A DNA stretch of 64,000 nucleotides from Istiophorus platypterus (GCA_016859345.1 CM029121.1:2561329-2625328), one strand, 5' to 3'. Shown: positions 11,836 through 24,377, counted from the stretch's first letter. Notes: generated from the sequence alone by a model not told the origin. Numbers and translations are program-made.

Positions 11836-11925
11836 CACACACACTCACAAGCACGCACGCACGCACACATGCACGCACACATGCACGCACACACACACGC
11901 ACACACACACAGGCACACACGCAAA
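11836..11925. repeat. Composite (CA)n/(GCAC)n microsatellite
   Basis: Alternating cacacacg and catgcacg units about 90 bp long, an interrupted CA array in bcar1 intron 6. Confidence 0.9.
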
Positions 11926-12640
11926 CTTGCCTGGGAAAAAACTGCTGACTCCTCGCGGGCACGTGTGCTCATTCATCATGACTATGACGGGTGTGAGTGT
12001 GTGTGTGAGATGCAGAGTGAATGTTACACAAAGATGCTGTCTAAGTATATGTGTAAAGCCTGACACCTGGAGTGGTTTCACACTCACACACATGCACGCA
12101 CACACACAGACAGACACAGACACACACAACTACATATAAGGGAATAAATGGACTGACTAAATAGTATAGAGCTATCACTGAAATGTGTATTCTACATAAA
12201 GTTCAATAATAAGTGACCTCACTCTTAATAACTATGCAGGCCACATAATCAGCCTGGTAATCCTTCATTCTGCATACTGTTCCTCAACACTGCTACACTA
12301 CCAGCCTCTGCCAGCACTCTCCATTCCTCTCTACCCCTTCATGGTTTTTCAGATGTTATGCATCCGAATTACGTATAAAGTAACCCATGATATATGGGTT
12401 TCAGAGCTCAAGGACAGATTTTTTTACAACGCATCACATAAACCGGGACACACTGCACAGCTAAAGTACCCAAGCTATGTCTCATGTTGCCATGAATGTT
12501 TTAAACCTAAATGTGAGTGTCCTGACTGAAAATATATGATCAATAAATTGGTTCATGACAAGGAACTTCTCTCATAATGGTAAACACAGTTTTTATTTAG
12601 CATGTCAGCCCTTGAAATTGTCCTCATTATTATCTAAAAT

Positions 12641-12662
12641 GTGAGTGTGTGTGTGTGTGTGT
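12641..12662. repeat. (GT)n run abutting the exon 6 splice donor
   Basis: On the transcript strand this is a CA repeat starting a few bases after the CAG/gtacag donor of bcar1 exon 6. CA repeats in RNA are known binding sites for hnRNP L, a splicing regulator. Placement is seen directly; an effect on splicing is inference. Confidence 0.9.
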
Positions 12663-12668
12663 CTGTAC

Positions 12669-13550
12669 CTGTAGATGTACGTAGTCGTAGTCCTCCATCC
12701 AGCCTTCCTCTGTGGTCTCATATGGCCTGTCCACACCTTCCTCTTCCTCTGCAGCTGTAAACTTCGGCGGAGAGGGGAGGGGCCGAGACTGAATGTTCAC
12801 CTTCTCCCCTCCCTGATAGGTCCCACTTCCTGATCCTGTCATGTGACCACTGATCTCCCCTGGGATTGGAGGAAGCGGCAACTGCTGCTGCTGCCGGTTG
12901 GTCCGTTTGAAGAGGAGTGAGGCATTACCGTGGAGAAAGGAGGCGAGCTGCTTAGCGTCGTCGGGGATGCCTCGCGCTGTCATGATAAGTCGATCTAAGT
13001 CATCCCCTCCTTGTAGCGGTGCTGTGAGTGCCGTGTGTGACCAGGAAATGGCGTCTAAGCTCTGACTGTGTCGAACCAAACTCTGGAACACTTCCTCCAT
13101 CTTCCCCACCTGACGTCCCAGTTTAGTCTGCAGAGAGCGGTCTGTGGCTTGGGCGGCGTTTGCCACAGCCCCCCGGGCAAATTCTAGGAAGTCTCGGACT
13201 GTGGCACGCAACCGGTCAGCAGCCTGGTGAATGGCTGGGAGGTTCCCTTCCAGGTGAGCAGGGCTTCTCCAGTTACCTGTGATGAATGACATCATGAGGG
13301 AAACACTAGACTCGACGGCTTGCTGGAGGCGAGACAGACGCTCCATGGCCTGCTCCAGGTCCAAGATGAGGGGTTTCCCTGAAACGGAGCTAGGAGCAGG
13401 AAGTGAGGAGGAAGAGGAGGTGTCACGGACAGGAACCATGTCCAAGGACGAAGCAGAGTGGTTGCTCCTCGTGCTCCCTGTACTCGAGGCAGACAGCCGC
13501 TTGAAGGACATGGTCAGCTCCTCGCTGGTGGACTGGGCATCACGCACAAC
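12669..13550 (-). CDS. bcar1: bcar1 exon 6: serine-rich four-helix domain and Src-binding motifs
   Basis: Largest exon, 294 codons (residues 464-757). It starts VVRDAQSTSEELTMSFKRLS and has a serine-rich run to about residue 517 (SASSTGSTRS, SSSSS). The Cas serine-rich helical bundle follows (about 523-680: LDLEQAMERLSRLQQAV, FLEFARGAVANAAQ, LGRQVGKMEEVFQSLV, DDAKQLASFLHGNASLLFKR). This bundle binds 14-3-3 and other partners in mammals. Two Src-docking sites close the exon: RPLPSPP at 719-725 (SH3 ligand) and YDYVHL at 751-756 (SH2 ligand once phosphorylated). A short poly-Q (NRQQQQL) and an acidic run EEEE lie between bundle and motifs. All the hallmarks are intact. Confidence 0.95.
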
Positions 13551-14716
13551 CTGGAAAACAAATATCACCACTGCATTAAGGCAGAACATAGACTGATACT
13601 AAAAGGACTAATACACTGGCTATCAGGTGTATAGGGAAAAATCTCGGTGGGACCATCAGAAAATCCAGTATGTTTTTACTGGCCCTTCTGATCTCTTTGC
13701 CAGCCCTCTCTCTGTACCTGTTATTTGGGGTATGCATGAGGGCGTGTTCCAGTCTGGCCAATCAAAACCAAGTTTCAACTCTTACTAACCAGACCAAAGC
13801 ACATCATCAGGTCAGCAGCAAATAGTATAGACCGCAGAGAACACATGCTGTTGAGACAGTAATGGTGGGTGAGCAAGGATGTGAGAGGAAGCGGCTCTGT
13901 TCAAATGTCAGAGTTTGTAATGGCAACTGGATTTACTGAGGAGAGTGAGTGAGTCTGGGCAGGGTGACGTGACTGTGTGTTTGAGCTATTACAGTCTGCC
14001 ATAAACAGGTAAACGGTGCCTTTTCTGCAATGACGTGCTCATAGGACAAGCAAAGCAAACAGTGCTGGACCAGTTACAGCTAAAAACAGCCATCAGTTAG
14101 AATGATACAGGAGGGGAAGCGATGTCTCTCCTCACATCTAAAATCAATGTCCTGTCCCATAACGAATCTGATATTGCCTATCTGCATCCATCTTGTTACT
14201 TACTGCCCTCTTGTGGCTGCAGTAAGCTACTGTCTCTGGAAGCTATGTTAACGACCAACACTTGCTTCCACATTTCTGTCATTTTAATGGATTTGACTGT
14301 GTCCCACTGACAAAGGCTTGGGCAAACCACTGCACTTCACCATGTTACATAATACCCAAGCCTTTTAATTCTGTTCTGGTTTTTAGTTATCATATTAATA
14401 TCTTCCCCCTTGAATTGGAATTGGACGGTGTAGTTGGTTCCTCGGCTCTACTTTCCTATCGTTAAAAGTCACTGCATTCCTTTGGCTAACCTCATGATTG
14501 ACAGGAACAACATCTGTAACCACAGTAGATGTACATGACAAAAATGGTGATGACTGCAGCTTCAGAATACTTAGAAAACAGAGCTAAAAAAATGAATGAC
14601 AAAAAATAGACGTCTGGATCTCTTCACTGGACACACAGAACTAAAGCTGATCTTGAACTCCATATCCGATTCTAGGTTTAAAAGCAAATAAACATCAACA
14701 ACCCATTAGCTCCTAC
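13551..14716 (-). other. bcar1 intron 5
   Basis: No exon or repeat array is seen. The notable item is a strong CTCF-like motif at 14203-14216. Confidence 0.7.
14203..14216 (-). promoter_or_regulatory. Strong CTCF-like motif in bcar1 intron 5
   Basis: The - strand reads CCACAAGAGGGCAG, an apparently full match to the CTCF core consensus CCAsnAGrkGGCrs. It lies within the gene body between exons 5 and 6. Occupancy cannot be judged from sequence. Confidence 0.5.
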
Positions 14717-15106
14717 CTGTGGTGGGACATCATAGACATAGTGATCTCCCCTCTCTCCTCCTCTGTCCTCTCGTTCCCGTGGGAAATCGTAGACATCCTG
14801 GGTGGAGTGACTTCCAGTCCGCAGGCTGGCTGGGATGTCATAGATCTCCTGAGGGGCCTGGCTGACCCCACTCCTGTCTCCACGATAATGCTTGTCAGTA
14901 AGGATGGGGGGCGGGACATCGTACACGTCCTCTGGAATGGGTGGCTCATCATCATCATCGTTGAGGTTGTTGTGCATGTACTGGCCAGGAGGGAGGGGGA
15001 CCTGGGGCTTGAGTTTGGCAAAATGTGGTGGTACATCATAGGTCTCCTCTCTGATTGGCTGAGCGTCGGGGACATCTTTACTGACAGAGGGGGGGAAGTC
15101 ATAAAC
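14717..15106 (-). CDS. bcar1: bcar1 exon 5: substrate domain, six YDxP motifs
   Basis: Exon of 130 codons (residues 334-463) with acceptor gctttctcttag and donor CAG/gtagga. It carries six tyrosine motifs: VYDFPP, ETYDVPP, DVYDVPP, EIYDIPA, DVYDFPR and YVYDVPP. All have the YDxP form preferred by the Crk SH2 domain. An acidic NDDDDEPP stretch and a GERGD segment separate them. In mammals these tyrosines are Src/FAK substrates exposed when the substrate domain is stretched. The frame is established by the YDxP series, since another frame of this exon is also open. Confidence 0.95.
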
Positions 15107-15829
15107 CTAAGAGAAAGCGGAAGTGAAATATTCAGCATTTTTACAAATGTAACATAACTCAGAAGCTCACATCCACCAGGAATGAGTCCAGATTGTGGTA
15201 TTTGATATATCTGTACTAAATTCTAGTGCCACAATTTGCTTCAGAGTGACATATTTCAATTACTGGAGGCTTTGCCATTAAGCTTTGTTTCCTCTTGTAG
15301 TGAATGCAGGCTGTGTTATCCATGCTGTGAAACACCCTGACACAGGCCTGTGTCCTACTGCACTGGCTGAATAGCAGCAGACCTACAGTATAGGTCAGTT
15401 AGTGTTGGCTGGTTGCTTTTTCACATTAATTCCAACCATAATCTTTCATGCTGTGATTTTTTGTGAGGGTCTAGGATACCTTGTTCCATATCTGCATCTT
15501 ACAAAAAATATGTATCAGTGTTTAGCTTATAAAATGATATTCTCACTTTCAAGTTGTTCGTTCCTATGCTGGAAATGTCATCATTATATCCTTAAAAGTC
15601 AAACATGTTGAGTTTTATAAATATATTTTGTAAAGCATATTCACAATAAAGCAAACCAAATTAATCAAAGGAAGTGAGTTTGCCAAAATATTCTCTTGAT
15701 CATATTGTTTAGATATCTCGTAAGCAACGTAGTGCACCACTGATTTCAATCACATTTTTATCAAAATGACAGTGGGGACACCCATACATACACAGAAATA
15801 CACATTAACTCCCCAATCCAAAGCCATAC
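15107..15829 (-). other. bcar1 intron 4
   Basis: AT-rich unique-looking intron with no repeat array, exon or RNA gene that I can recognise. Confidence 0.7.
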
Positions 15830-15925
15830 CGTCTGCTGTGTGTTCTTTTCTGAGCTTGCTGGGGTGTCGTATATATCTTGACCACTTGAGGGCCCCTTCA
15901 CCACCATGGGAGGAGTGTCGTACAC
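15830..15925 (-). CDS. bcar1: bcar1 exon 4: substrate domain, two YDTP motifs
   Basis: Exon of 32 codons (residues 302-333), with donor ACG/gtatgg and an acceptor ending in cattcag. It encodes VYDTPPMVVKGPSSGQ followed by DIYDTPA and a polar tail. The VYDTPPM.VKGP block matches the same position in human BCAR1 (VYDTPPMAVKGP). This is a symmetric phase-0 module that adds two YDxP sites. Confidence 0.95.
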
Positions 15926-15984
15926 CTGAATGTAAAAGAAAAGACAGACATTACTGACATGTCATTACACACATCACACTGGAG

Positions 15985-16018
15985 ACACACACAAACACAC
16001 ACACACACACACACACAT
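15985..16018. repeat. (CA)n microsatellite
   Basis: Near-perfect CA run in bcar1 intron 3, close upstream (in transcript sense) of exon 4. Confidence 0.95.
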
Positions 16019-16925
16019 ACAAATACACATTATGGACACACATCTATCACATCTGAGAATACGGCATATTCATATTCAGCTGGTGGTCATTATGAGCAGC
16101 CAGCCAGCGACTCCATAAATCCTAAGTAACTGTTCAATATTAAACTACTGTGTATCGGGCAAGATGGGAGATGTAAAGAACTCAGTCAAGTTGTCGGAGC
16201 CAGATGTGGTGATGATGTCAAATATCTCAGAAGCAGCTGCACTCCTGGGATTTCTCTGCACCACACTGTCTGTGGGAATAGTGACATGGAAACAGGCGAC
16301 TGTTGGTGGAGGCTGGATGTTTATTAATAACAAACCTACAGCCTGAGAAGAAGAAGGGATCAGTCTGTGAGACAAGGTTTGAGAAGTGAGAAGCACGTGG
16401 ATACAAAATCAGGATTTTGTGTGAACACAGTTCAAAGTCTGCTCTCATAATTTTCTCCAGGTGTTGGAGAGTTTTGAGCTCTTGAAAATATGAGAGGGTT
16501 CTTAGCACCAACAAGACAAAGCTGTATCTGGCTGGTAAGTGTTTGGCAAAAGAAAAAGCTGATGGGAAAGTGCAAAGACATTGCTTGGAAGGTGGACCGG
16601 ACCTTCATTTATGAGCGAGTTGGACTTCCCTTATGAGTGCTTCAGAAATCCAAAGGTGTTAGCAGGATATTTAAAAGATGCTATAAAGGTTTTTTTAGAT
16701 CCTCTAAAATTACCTGAGTGTCATGCAAATGCCACAGAAAACAGTCAAGTATCCACAAAGATTATATTAATTTATTTTATAACAGACTAATCTGAGATAC
16801 AAGAGAGTGAAAGAGATGTAAACAGGCATTATCACACAGAAACTATAAAATACACCCTCATTTACACATAGGCAAACAGTCATGAAGCAAAGTTTTAAAA
16901 TTCTAAATTAATCTACCGGTATTAT

Positions 16926-17222
16926 TCAGGGTATGAAGAGGCGAAGAGGAGAGGGAGGCAAGATAGAAGAACAGGAGGATAAAAACCAGAAGAGGATGGA
17001 AAGAAAAACAAGAAGGAAAGAAGAGAAGAAGCAGGGGACAGGAGGAAAACAGAATAGAGGGACGAGGAGACAATTGAGACTTGAAAAATGCAATGAAGAG
17101 GGTAAAGGAATGCAGAAGGAAGATAGAAGCAGCAGAAGAGGGAAGAAAGAACCAAAGGTATGAAAAGAAGGCAGAGAGGAGAATGGGAGGAAGGAGGTGA
17201 AGAGGAGACAGAGAGAGAGGAA
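16926..17222. repeat. Purine-rich (GA/GGAA) tract
   Basis: Nearly 300 bases of overwhelmingly purine + strand, made of irregular aggaag, gaggag and agaaga words. Such tracts can form triplex DNA; here the bcar1 transcript would carry the pyrimidine strand. Confidence 0.85.
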
Positions 17223-17445
17223 TTTGACCCATTGTGGTTTTGGTCACATGACCATCTCTCCATGAGACAGTGACCTTATTGAGGAAGTGTCCCTCTATTA
17301 ACACTTGCGTCTTTAATCCTTCCTGTCTCTCTATCAACTCCTCTCTTCACTCATAGCTCTGTGTCTCTCAGCCATACTGGAATGACTTCCTGTCTCTGAT
17401 GTATGACCTCTGACACGGACGCACGGACGCACACACACTAGGGTA

Positions 17446-17448
<3 letters not shown>

Positions 17449-17494
<46 letters not shown>
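17449..17494. repeat. (GT)n microsatellite
   Basis: 23 uninterrupted GT units in bcar1 intron 3. Confidence 0.97.
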
Positions 17495-17495
<1 letters not shown>

Positions 17496-18289
17496 TGTAC
17501 TGAAGCAGCTGGGATGCCACTCCATTCCAACTGGAGCATTTACACCTCTACGCCTTTTATACTGGAACAATAAGAAACGGATGGAGAAAGGGAGAAAGGG
17601 GGAGAGGAGAAGCAGCGGATCTACACATTTAGATGTGCTGCCTCCCCTATTACATTCATTACATCTCATCCTAACATACAGTTTATACTACACAATATGT
17701 AATAATGGTCATGACAGTCAAGCTAATAAAGAAAAAACTTTGGGTTTGAGAGAGACGACACTCGTTCTTCCTCAAAAGAATCCAGACCCAGCAGCCTCCA
17801 TGTCAGCAGTTACTGCAATTACTTTGCATTTTTCATGTTACACTTGGTCCTGTAATCTCAGCTCTCTGTCTGTTACCTCAAGATTCTGGACGGCTTTAAA
17901 CATGTTGAGTCCATCGGCTCAGTTTCTTTTACACTAACCCAGTTGACCACTGTGGTGCTGCAGTCGAATGGAGGTTTGTTGTAAACTAATCACAAAACAG
18001 TTTTTCCTCTTCCACGGTCCAGTCAGAGCTGATGTTCCAGTGGAAGGATTTCTGATGTCTGCTGTCATGCTCACACAGTATGTGTGACGCGCTGTGTTCT
18101 TAAATAGCTCTCTGCACCACACGGCCGCACCGTGATGTTACTGAGTGTGTGTGATTACTTGTTATGGTCAGAGCCCTCTCCAACACAGCAGACATTTTGA
18201 TGAAGTGCCTCTTGTTGTGGCACGTTCATTCCTCACCTTTCAGATTTGCCGACTTCAAAAACGCCCAGCAGCTACATCTGTTATTACAG

Positions 18290-18475
18290 CAACACATCTT
18301 CCTCTTGCTCTTCCTCATCTCCCCATCCGTCATTCTTCTCATCATTCACTGTCATCATGTTTTTCTTCATACTTCTTTCTTCTATTTACAGCTCCTCCTC
18401 CTTTTCCACTTCTTCCTCCTGCAGCTCATTTTCTCCTCCTCCTCCTCCTGCAGTTGAGTGACCCTTCTCTTTTTC
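18290..18475. repeat. Pyrimidine-rich tract
   Basis: C/T-rich + strand with tcctcc and ttcctc words, the opposite composition to the purine tract 1.1 kb away in the same intron. Confidence 0.75.
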
Positions 18476-18772
18476 AGCATCAAGATTGTCTTCTACATCC
18501 AGTTTGTCTGTGTGTGTATTTGTGTAACAGTGTGCGCACTGCTCTTGTGTAGAATGACACAACAGGAACAAACTATGAACTATGTCTATGTCAGTGGAAT
18601 CGAATGTAAAGGCCCTAATGACTCAGACACACATATACACTGTTTACAGTACACACACACACATGCACACGCACAAACACACATCAATAACCTTCTCTAC
18701 AGTGGAAAAATACAATTTCTTCTTGTTGCCTACGGATACTTCCAAGTGCGTCATGTATCACTTTCACACAAG

Positions 18773-18780
18773 CACACACA

Positions 18781-18853
<73 letters not shown>

Positions 18854-18884
18854 ACGCACACACACACACATGCACGCACACACT
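18773..18884. repeat. Long (CA)n microsatellite
   Basis: About 110 bp of CA repeat with a few interruptions in bcar1 intron 3. Confidence 0.97.
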
Positions 18885-19682
18885 GCCCTATCTGTCCCAC
18901 CTGTTGGTTATGGATGACCTTGACTACAAATCTAGTAGAGAGGAAGGGGCTGACTGTTAAACCACATCTGACATTGATGTTCTGCAGACAGAATGACTAC
19001 TTGGTGCCAGAGAATACATGCGCATGTGTTTGTGTGTCTCTGTGTTGTACTGGACACATTTGTAAATGTATATATCATCTCATGCACACAATCATAGGGT
19101 TACACACTTACACCAAAGGACCACTGTCACATAAGTCCTTCACCTAACATCAACATCATTAGCACTGCTGTATCTCATGTATTACTACCAATTATTAAAA
19201 ATATAATTGTTTCTGTTTTTTATGAGTGATTTGACTCTAAACTCCAAGCATAAAATATAAATATACTCTTGAATGTGAATTATTTTCCTTATTTTAAAAT
19301 GAAATGGCCCTTATGAAAAGGTGCTAAAAAACATAACATATAACATAATCTCATAAAGACAGAGCCTGAAAAGTTCATCTCCTTAAAAATCATACAAATA
19401 TATATATCACAAAAAGGTTTTACTTACAAGTATGTACATGAAAATGTGTAGAATAAGAATACTTAAGTCTAACTTCACAACACAGTATCTTACATTTATC
19501 CAATGCAATATGATTAACTGTATCAGTTTATGTTTTCTGTTCTGTGTCCACCACAGAGTTTGTGGCTTCCTTCAAACCAAACATTAGTTACCGTAGTTCC
19601 TTCTTCCTGTGGTTAGATGGATACACGCACTGGAAGACCTCCCATCTGTGAGAAATCACAGACACAGTCTCTGCCTCCCTCG

Positions 19683-19688
<6 letters not shown>

Positions 19689-19735
<47 letters not shown>
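19689..19735. repeat. (CA)n microsatellite next to the exon 3 donor
   Basis: About 23 CA units that end 22 bases from the exon 3 boundary. In the transcript it is a long GU repeat just inside intron 3. Confidence 0.97.
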
Positions 19736-19741
<6 letters not shown>

Positions 19742-19756
19742 CCACAGCAGTCTGAC

Positions 19757-19906
19757 CTGTGTGTGGTACTGCTGGCGGGTTGGCGGCACGTCGTATATGT
19801 CCTGCTGGGGTGGGGGCTGATGTCTGGGTGGGACATCATACTCGTCCTGGTCCGACTTGACTGTGTCGTACACATACACCTGTCCAACCCGCGTAGGAAC
19901 CACCAC
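19757..19906 (-). CDS. bcar1: bcar1 exon 3: start of substrate domain, two YDVP motifs
   Basis: Exon of 50 codons (residues 252-301), with acceptor tctgcatccag and donor CAG/gtcaga. It starts VVVPTRVGQVYVYDTV, a block shared with mammalian BCAR1, then DQDEYDVPPRHQPPPQQ and DIYDVPPTRQ. Two tyrosines are in YDVP context. An intronic sequence at 24409-24443 looks like a degenerate copy of the PPPQQDIYDV part of this exon. Confidence 0.95.
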
Positions 19907-21598
19907 CTGGATGCAGAAACACAGGCCAGAGTGAAGACAAGAAGAACACAAAGATCTCTTTCACACTAAAAATATCAGTCGGCCAGAGATATTTGATCAT
20001 TATATAAACAGATAAACTCCCTCTCTTATTCCATATAGTCCCTTCCTCTAACAAAAGGTCAATAGGCCTGCGTTTATGTGACTATGGCAACACAAAAGGG
20101 TCACAATGCACCAAGTCACGGCAGTCTCTTTCATCAGACTCTGAAGCTAAAAAACCAAAGGGCTTCTTCACCTTTAAATCAGAATTTATTGCTTCTTCAC
20201 ACTGAATGAGCAGAGACTAAAGGTTGTTCAGTCTCATTAAAACACACAGACACATACAGAGGCAATAAAAACAGAGCAGAGGTCCTGTCATAGTTGTCGT
20301 GGGAACCAGGCTGGCCTATTGTGTGCCTGTTTAAACTCTGTATTATATGGTTAGAGAGTAGAGTCAACCAGCCAGCCTGGGAAACCACAACAGCTGGGGT
20401 ATACAACACACACACAACCAAAGCAGCCATCACAGCTGGATCCTTCTCTCTCTTCCTTGTGTTCACCATAACGTCTGCATGTCCATGTTGAACCAAATAT
20501 TACCACCATCACCTGCAGACATTAAGCTGGTATGACCAGGCCTCCACTCGCCAGTGGAATATTCTGTCATATTAGCTCATGCTAATCCCCAAAGCTCATT
20601 CAAATTCATTCAAATTCACTATTTCCTGCAAATACTTTGTATTTTATTCCATAGTGAACACAAAATTGAAATTTCAAAAACTTACTTGGATGCCCCCTCT
20701 ATTATTGACAAGTGTAGGTTTTTTCAGCAAAAGGTAGTGTGTTTTCTACTGACACTACATTTTTGCTCCTTAGTGGGAAATTTTCGGGGCACAGTTAAAC
20801 TCTCTCTCCTCTCAACTGAGAGGTGGAACTTATACTAATCTTCTTATATGACCAAAATCCCTTTCAGAAAAACAAAACTAAACAAGAACTAGTTTATGCT
20901 GTATAAACTATGCGGTATGTGGCACAGGTCCATGCTATGTACCCGAAACAAACCAGCCATGGTCCGAAAAAATTTAAAAGTAAATTTCATCATACAAAAA
21001 TGTGAATGTACAACAAAAAGGAAATAGAACAGAAAGTGTATTTTCAGATATTATTGTTAACTAAATGTTTAATTTGAAATTCCCATCACTGAACATCCTG
21101 TATCTGTCTGTGTGAATTTGTAAATCAGTGTTTAATCACACTCAGCTCAGCCTCTGATTAATGGAAGCTCTGATAATATTTGCTCAGCTCCCCAGCTGTC
21201 AGAGGTACACTGTGTGTGAGACAGAAATGAGACAAATGATAAAACCATCCATCTGACAACCTGTCTGTACTAATCCACTTCTGCCTCCTCATTCTCCATC
21301 TCCCTTCAACTCTCCTGCCTCATAGCATATTCTCTCTACTCTTTTCCACACAGGGGCAAATTAGAATAACTTTTATTTTCCATAGGAATCATTTCAGCAA
21401 TGTTTGGAATGTTTGCAAACAGAAAAATTCCATAAAGGCTGAGAAACAGAATTTAATTTACATTTTTTACGCTTGGTTTTTCACTCTAATTCTGAATCTG
21501 TGTGCCACACATACACACTCATGTAAACACTCCTTTCACTGTCAGAATGCTTTCAACAGTATTGATGACAATTGGCTAAGTGCCAGATGTGTCCCTCA

Positions 21599-21599
<1 letters not shown>

Positions 21600-21655
<56 letters not shown>
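21600..21655. repeat. (CA)n microsatellite
   Basis: About 28 perfect CA units. Confidence 0.97.
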
Positions 21656-21656
<1 letters not shown>

Positions 21657-21760
21657 ATCCCCAGGCCTGCGTCTGATTGATAACCTATGTTATTGATCAC
21701 CTGTCTGTGTGCACCCTGGAGAATAGAGAGACACACTTACATGCTAAAGCTAAGTGGGTC

Positions 21761-21807
<47 letters not shown>

Positions 21808-21980
21808 GTGTGTTATAGTAATAGCCTGTTGAGCCTTTTAATCCCTTCAAGAGATCGGGGCTATGGATCAGTGGTCACCACCAGAGAGACATCCTACTCA
21901 TCATGGGTATATACTGTATGTAAGTGAATGTGTGTGAGTGTGTGTTTGTGTGTGTGTGTATGTGTGTGTGGGTGTGTCTG

Positions 21981-22042
<62 letters not shown>
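21761..22042. repeat. Two (GT)n arrays separated by about 120 bp
   Basis: GT arrays at 21761-21805 and 21929-22042, the second with interruptions. They lie only about 105 bp past the preceding CA array, so the strand bias flips from CA to GT. Confidence 0.95.
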
Positions 22043-22194
22043 ACAACTGGGACTATCACCACTGTTAACAAATAACGTCATTTAGTGCCAGCACAAGTAT
22101 GCCATTCTCCAACAGCAAACCAATTTCAAACTGCTCTGACTTTGGTCCAAATTGATGAAAACCAAAAGACTAATGCAGGTGTGTTTCACAGTCA

Positions 22195-22620
22195 TCAGAC
22201 CTACTGGCTTCACAGTAAAGGCTGCGGTCGTCCCATTTTATAACTGTTCATATATTCACTTAGCCAGGAAAAAGGAGCTATACTCATGATCACTGACCAC
22301 TGAAACAGGCTAAAACCATTACGTCATTTTACATGACATTTTACATTTTACATTTTTGTTCGTGCAGATTGAACAAAGGAGATACAACATGTTAATTACT
22401 GAGCCTCAGAAGTGCTAGTGGATTCTGATACCAATGATGGTCCGAGCTCAGCTATCTGTTTTTATTCTTTATGATAAGCTTAGCTAAGCTAACCATCTCC
22501 TGGCTATAGCTACATATTTACTGTACAGATGTGTGAGTGGTATGGATCTCCTCATCTGACTCTAAGAAAGCAAACAAGCAAATTAACCAATATTTCAAAC
22601 AGTTATTGCAATAATCATTT
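22195..22620 (+). repeat. Dispersed teleost repeat (non-coding, unclassified)
   Basis: Words such as gattgaacaaaggagat, acatgttaattactgagc, aagctaaccatctcctgg and gagtggtatggatct match, from memory, a repeat that recurs across teleost genomes. It has the look of a short non-autonomous element, but I cannot name the class. Ends are approximate. Confidence 0.6.
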
Positions 22621-24377
22621 TTCATTATTCACAAGCTGATGTACTGAGGATGTGACCAAACTCCCTTAAACCCTTAAACAATGTGGCAGTATAGTTTTGT
22701 AATCTCTTTATAAGTCATGCATACTTAGAATACCTTGTAAGACACTGTCTATAACCATTTTTCTATTCATGGTGTCTTAAATCCAATTAGACACTTTACT
22801 GTAATTAGTTCAGTTTGAGTCATATCAGCTATATATTTGTTTCCTGCTCTTAGCTACCTTCCTGGGTCCTTCTTCCAACTTTATTCCAGGCTGATCTTTA
22901 CCATCCTTTCACAGTTTGTCACTGTGACCTCTCTGTCTTTCAACATGCATGCATTTGCATCATTGGAAACAACGGTATCCGGCAACTATGGGAGAACGGC
23001 TCTAAAGTGACTTGAAATGACTGTCTTGATGTTGATTTTTAAGCTCTGACAAGCTAAGTCCACAGAACCGTTCTCCCAGCACTCAACAGGAATGAGTGAT
23101 AGCCAGCACACGGCTGTATCAAATCTCTGCACAGCCTCGTTTCTCATGTATCCTCGCAGAACTCTGGCCTAAGGATGGCTGTATACTTTCAAATTTGCTG
23201 ACCTACATATCCTCCAAAGAAAACTCTCTGTGTCATGTTCTCAGAATAAATCAGTGGCCTCATAAATGCTGCAGCTACTCTGACCTACCAACAATAAAAT
23301 GCCTTCACACATATTTGTGTACGAGGATTCAGTTAAGAAGAATTCCTCAGTGTTTAAATGTGCACACACGCTATGACAGAGATCCATGTGTGGCACATGC
23401 CGGGATGTTCGCTCCTTTGTTCTGTGCCTATGATTACGTCAAGTAGAAGTCATTGTTCAGCAGATGACCTTCGCTCCTAGCAATGTCCGTCCCTCTTTCC
23501 CAGCAGCACCCTCCACCCTCTCCCTCTCTTCCGCTCCTTTTCTTTTCTTTCTCTTTCTGTGCTTTATGCAGATGCGAAAAAGACAGATAACAAGAATCCA
23601 GGGCGTTCGCTTTGTTCTGGAAACAAAAAGCAGGATCAAATTTCCTCTGTAGTATCTGGCGGTAAATACGGCACATTCTTAAGCAAAGCCCAGTCTGTGA
23701 GCTTCAAAATGACCATGGTGACCGCACACGGCAAAAATACACTCTCTATACATGCAGCTGCAGCAGAGAACACTTAACCGATGAAGAGAAATAAATCTTT
23801 ACAGCACAGATGTGAAGTTCAAAGAGAAAATGGGGTAAAAATAGAGAGAGGCCTAATTACAGCAGGAGGGTTGGGTGGTTTGTCTGAATTGGTGGACATG
23901 GCTGTTTGAGATCCTGATCTGTGCTGCGCTCTCAGTGCTCTCAGTGGAGAGATACAGAAAGCAGTCAGCAGGGTGGAGGAGCTTCGACAATGACCTCTGT
24001 GGTCCCAGGAGTCTGCTTGTTAGATCCTGTAGGTAAACAGACAAACTGCTTCATTTCTCAATGGACAGGAAAGATTCTGTACTCCTGATACCCTTAGAGT
24101 GTTTGGGAAGCGTGTACTTGTAGTCCTCTGTATTATTTATTCATTTGTCCAGCTTCTGTTGTCTTACTGTGGTCTGTGTACTGATAGTAAATATTTACTG
24201 GAATGAAATGCAACTTATTCTTTTGAAATAACATCCGAAATTTGTATACACATATGAAGTGGATATATTCACATATTTACTCTATCATGCACCAATTTGC
24301 ATTTTGATTATTCTCATTAGATTTGTAACCGGTGTGTCCTGCCTACTACTGTATTTGCTGCTACAGTTTCATGCTAC

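Larger units (their letters stand above)
11654..12668 (-). other. bcar1 intron 6 with CA-rich blocks
   Basis: Contains a composite CA/GCAC repeat at about 11836-11925, further CA-rich sequence at 12080-12128, and a (GT)n run at 12641-12662 right at the donor end. Long open frames here are repeat translations. No exon or RNA gene is recognised. Confidence 0.75.
15926..19756 (-). other. bcar1 intron 3, rich in low-complexity DNA
   Basis: Holds (CA)n at 15985-16018, a purine-rich tract at 16926-17222, (GT)n at 17449-17494, a pyrimidine-rich tract at 18290-18475, a long (CA)n at 18773-18884 and (CA)n at 19689-19735 next to the exon 3 donor. Open frames here are mostly repeat translations. No exon is recognised. 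Confidence 0.75.

Noticed and set aside
14713..15138. Alternative open frame over bcar1 exon 5
   Set aside because: It is the +1 shadow of the real frame; the YDxP motifs and exact splice fit define the true frame.
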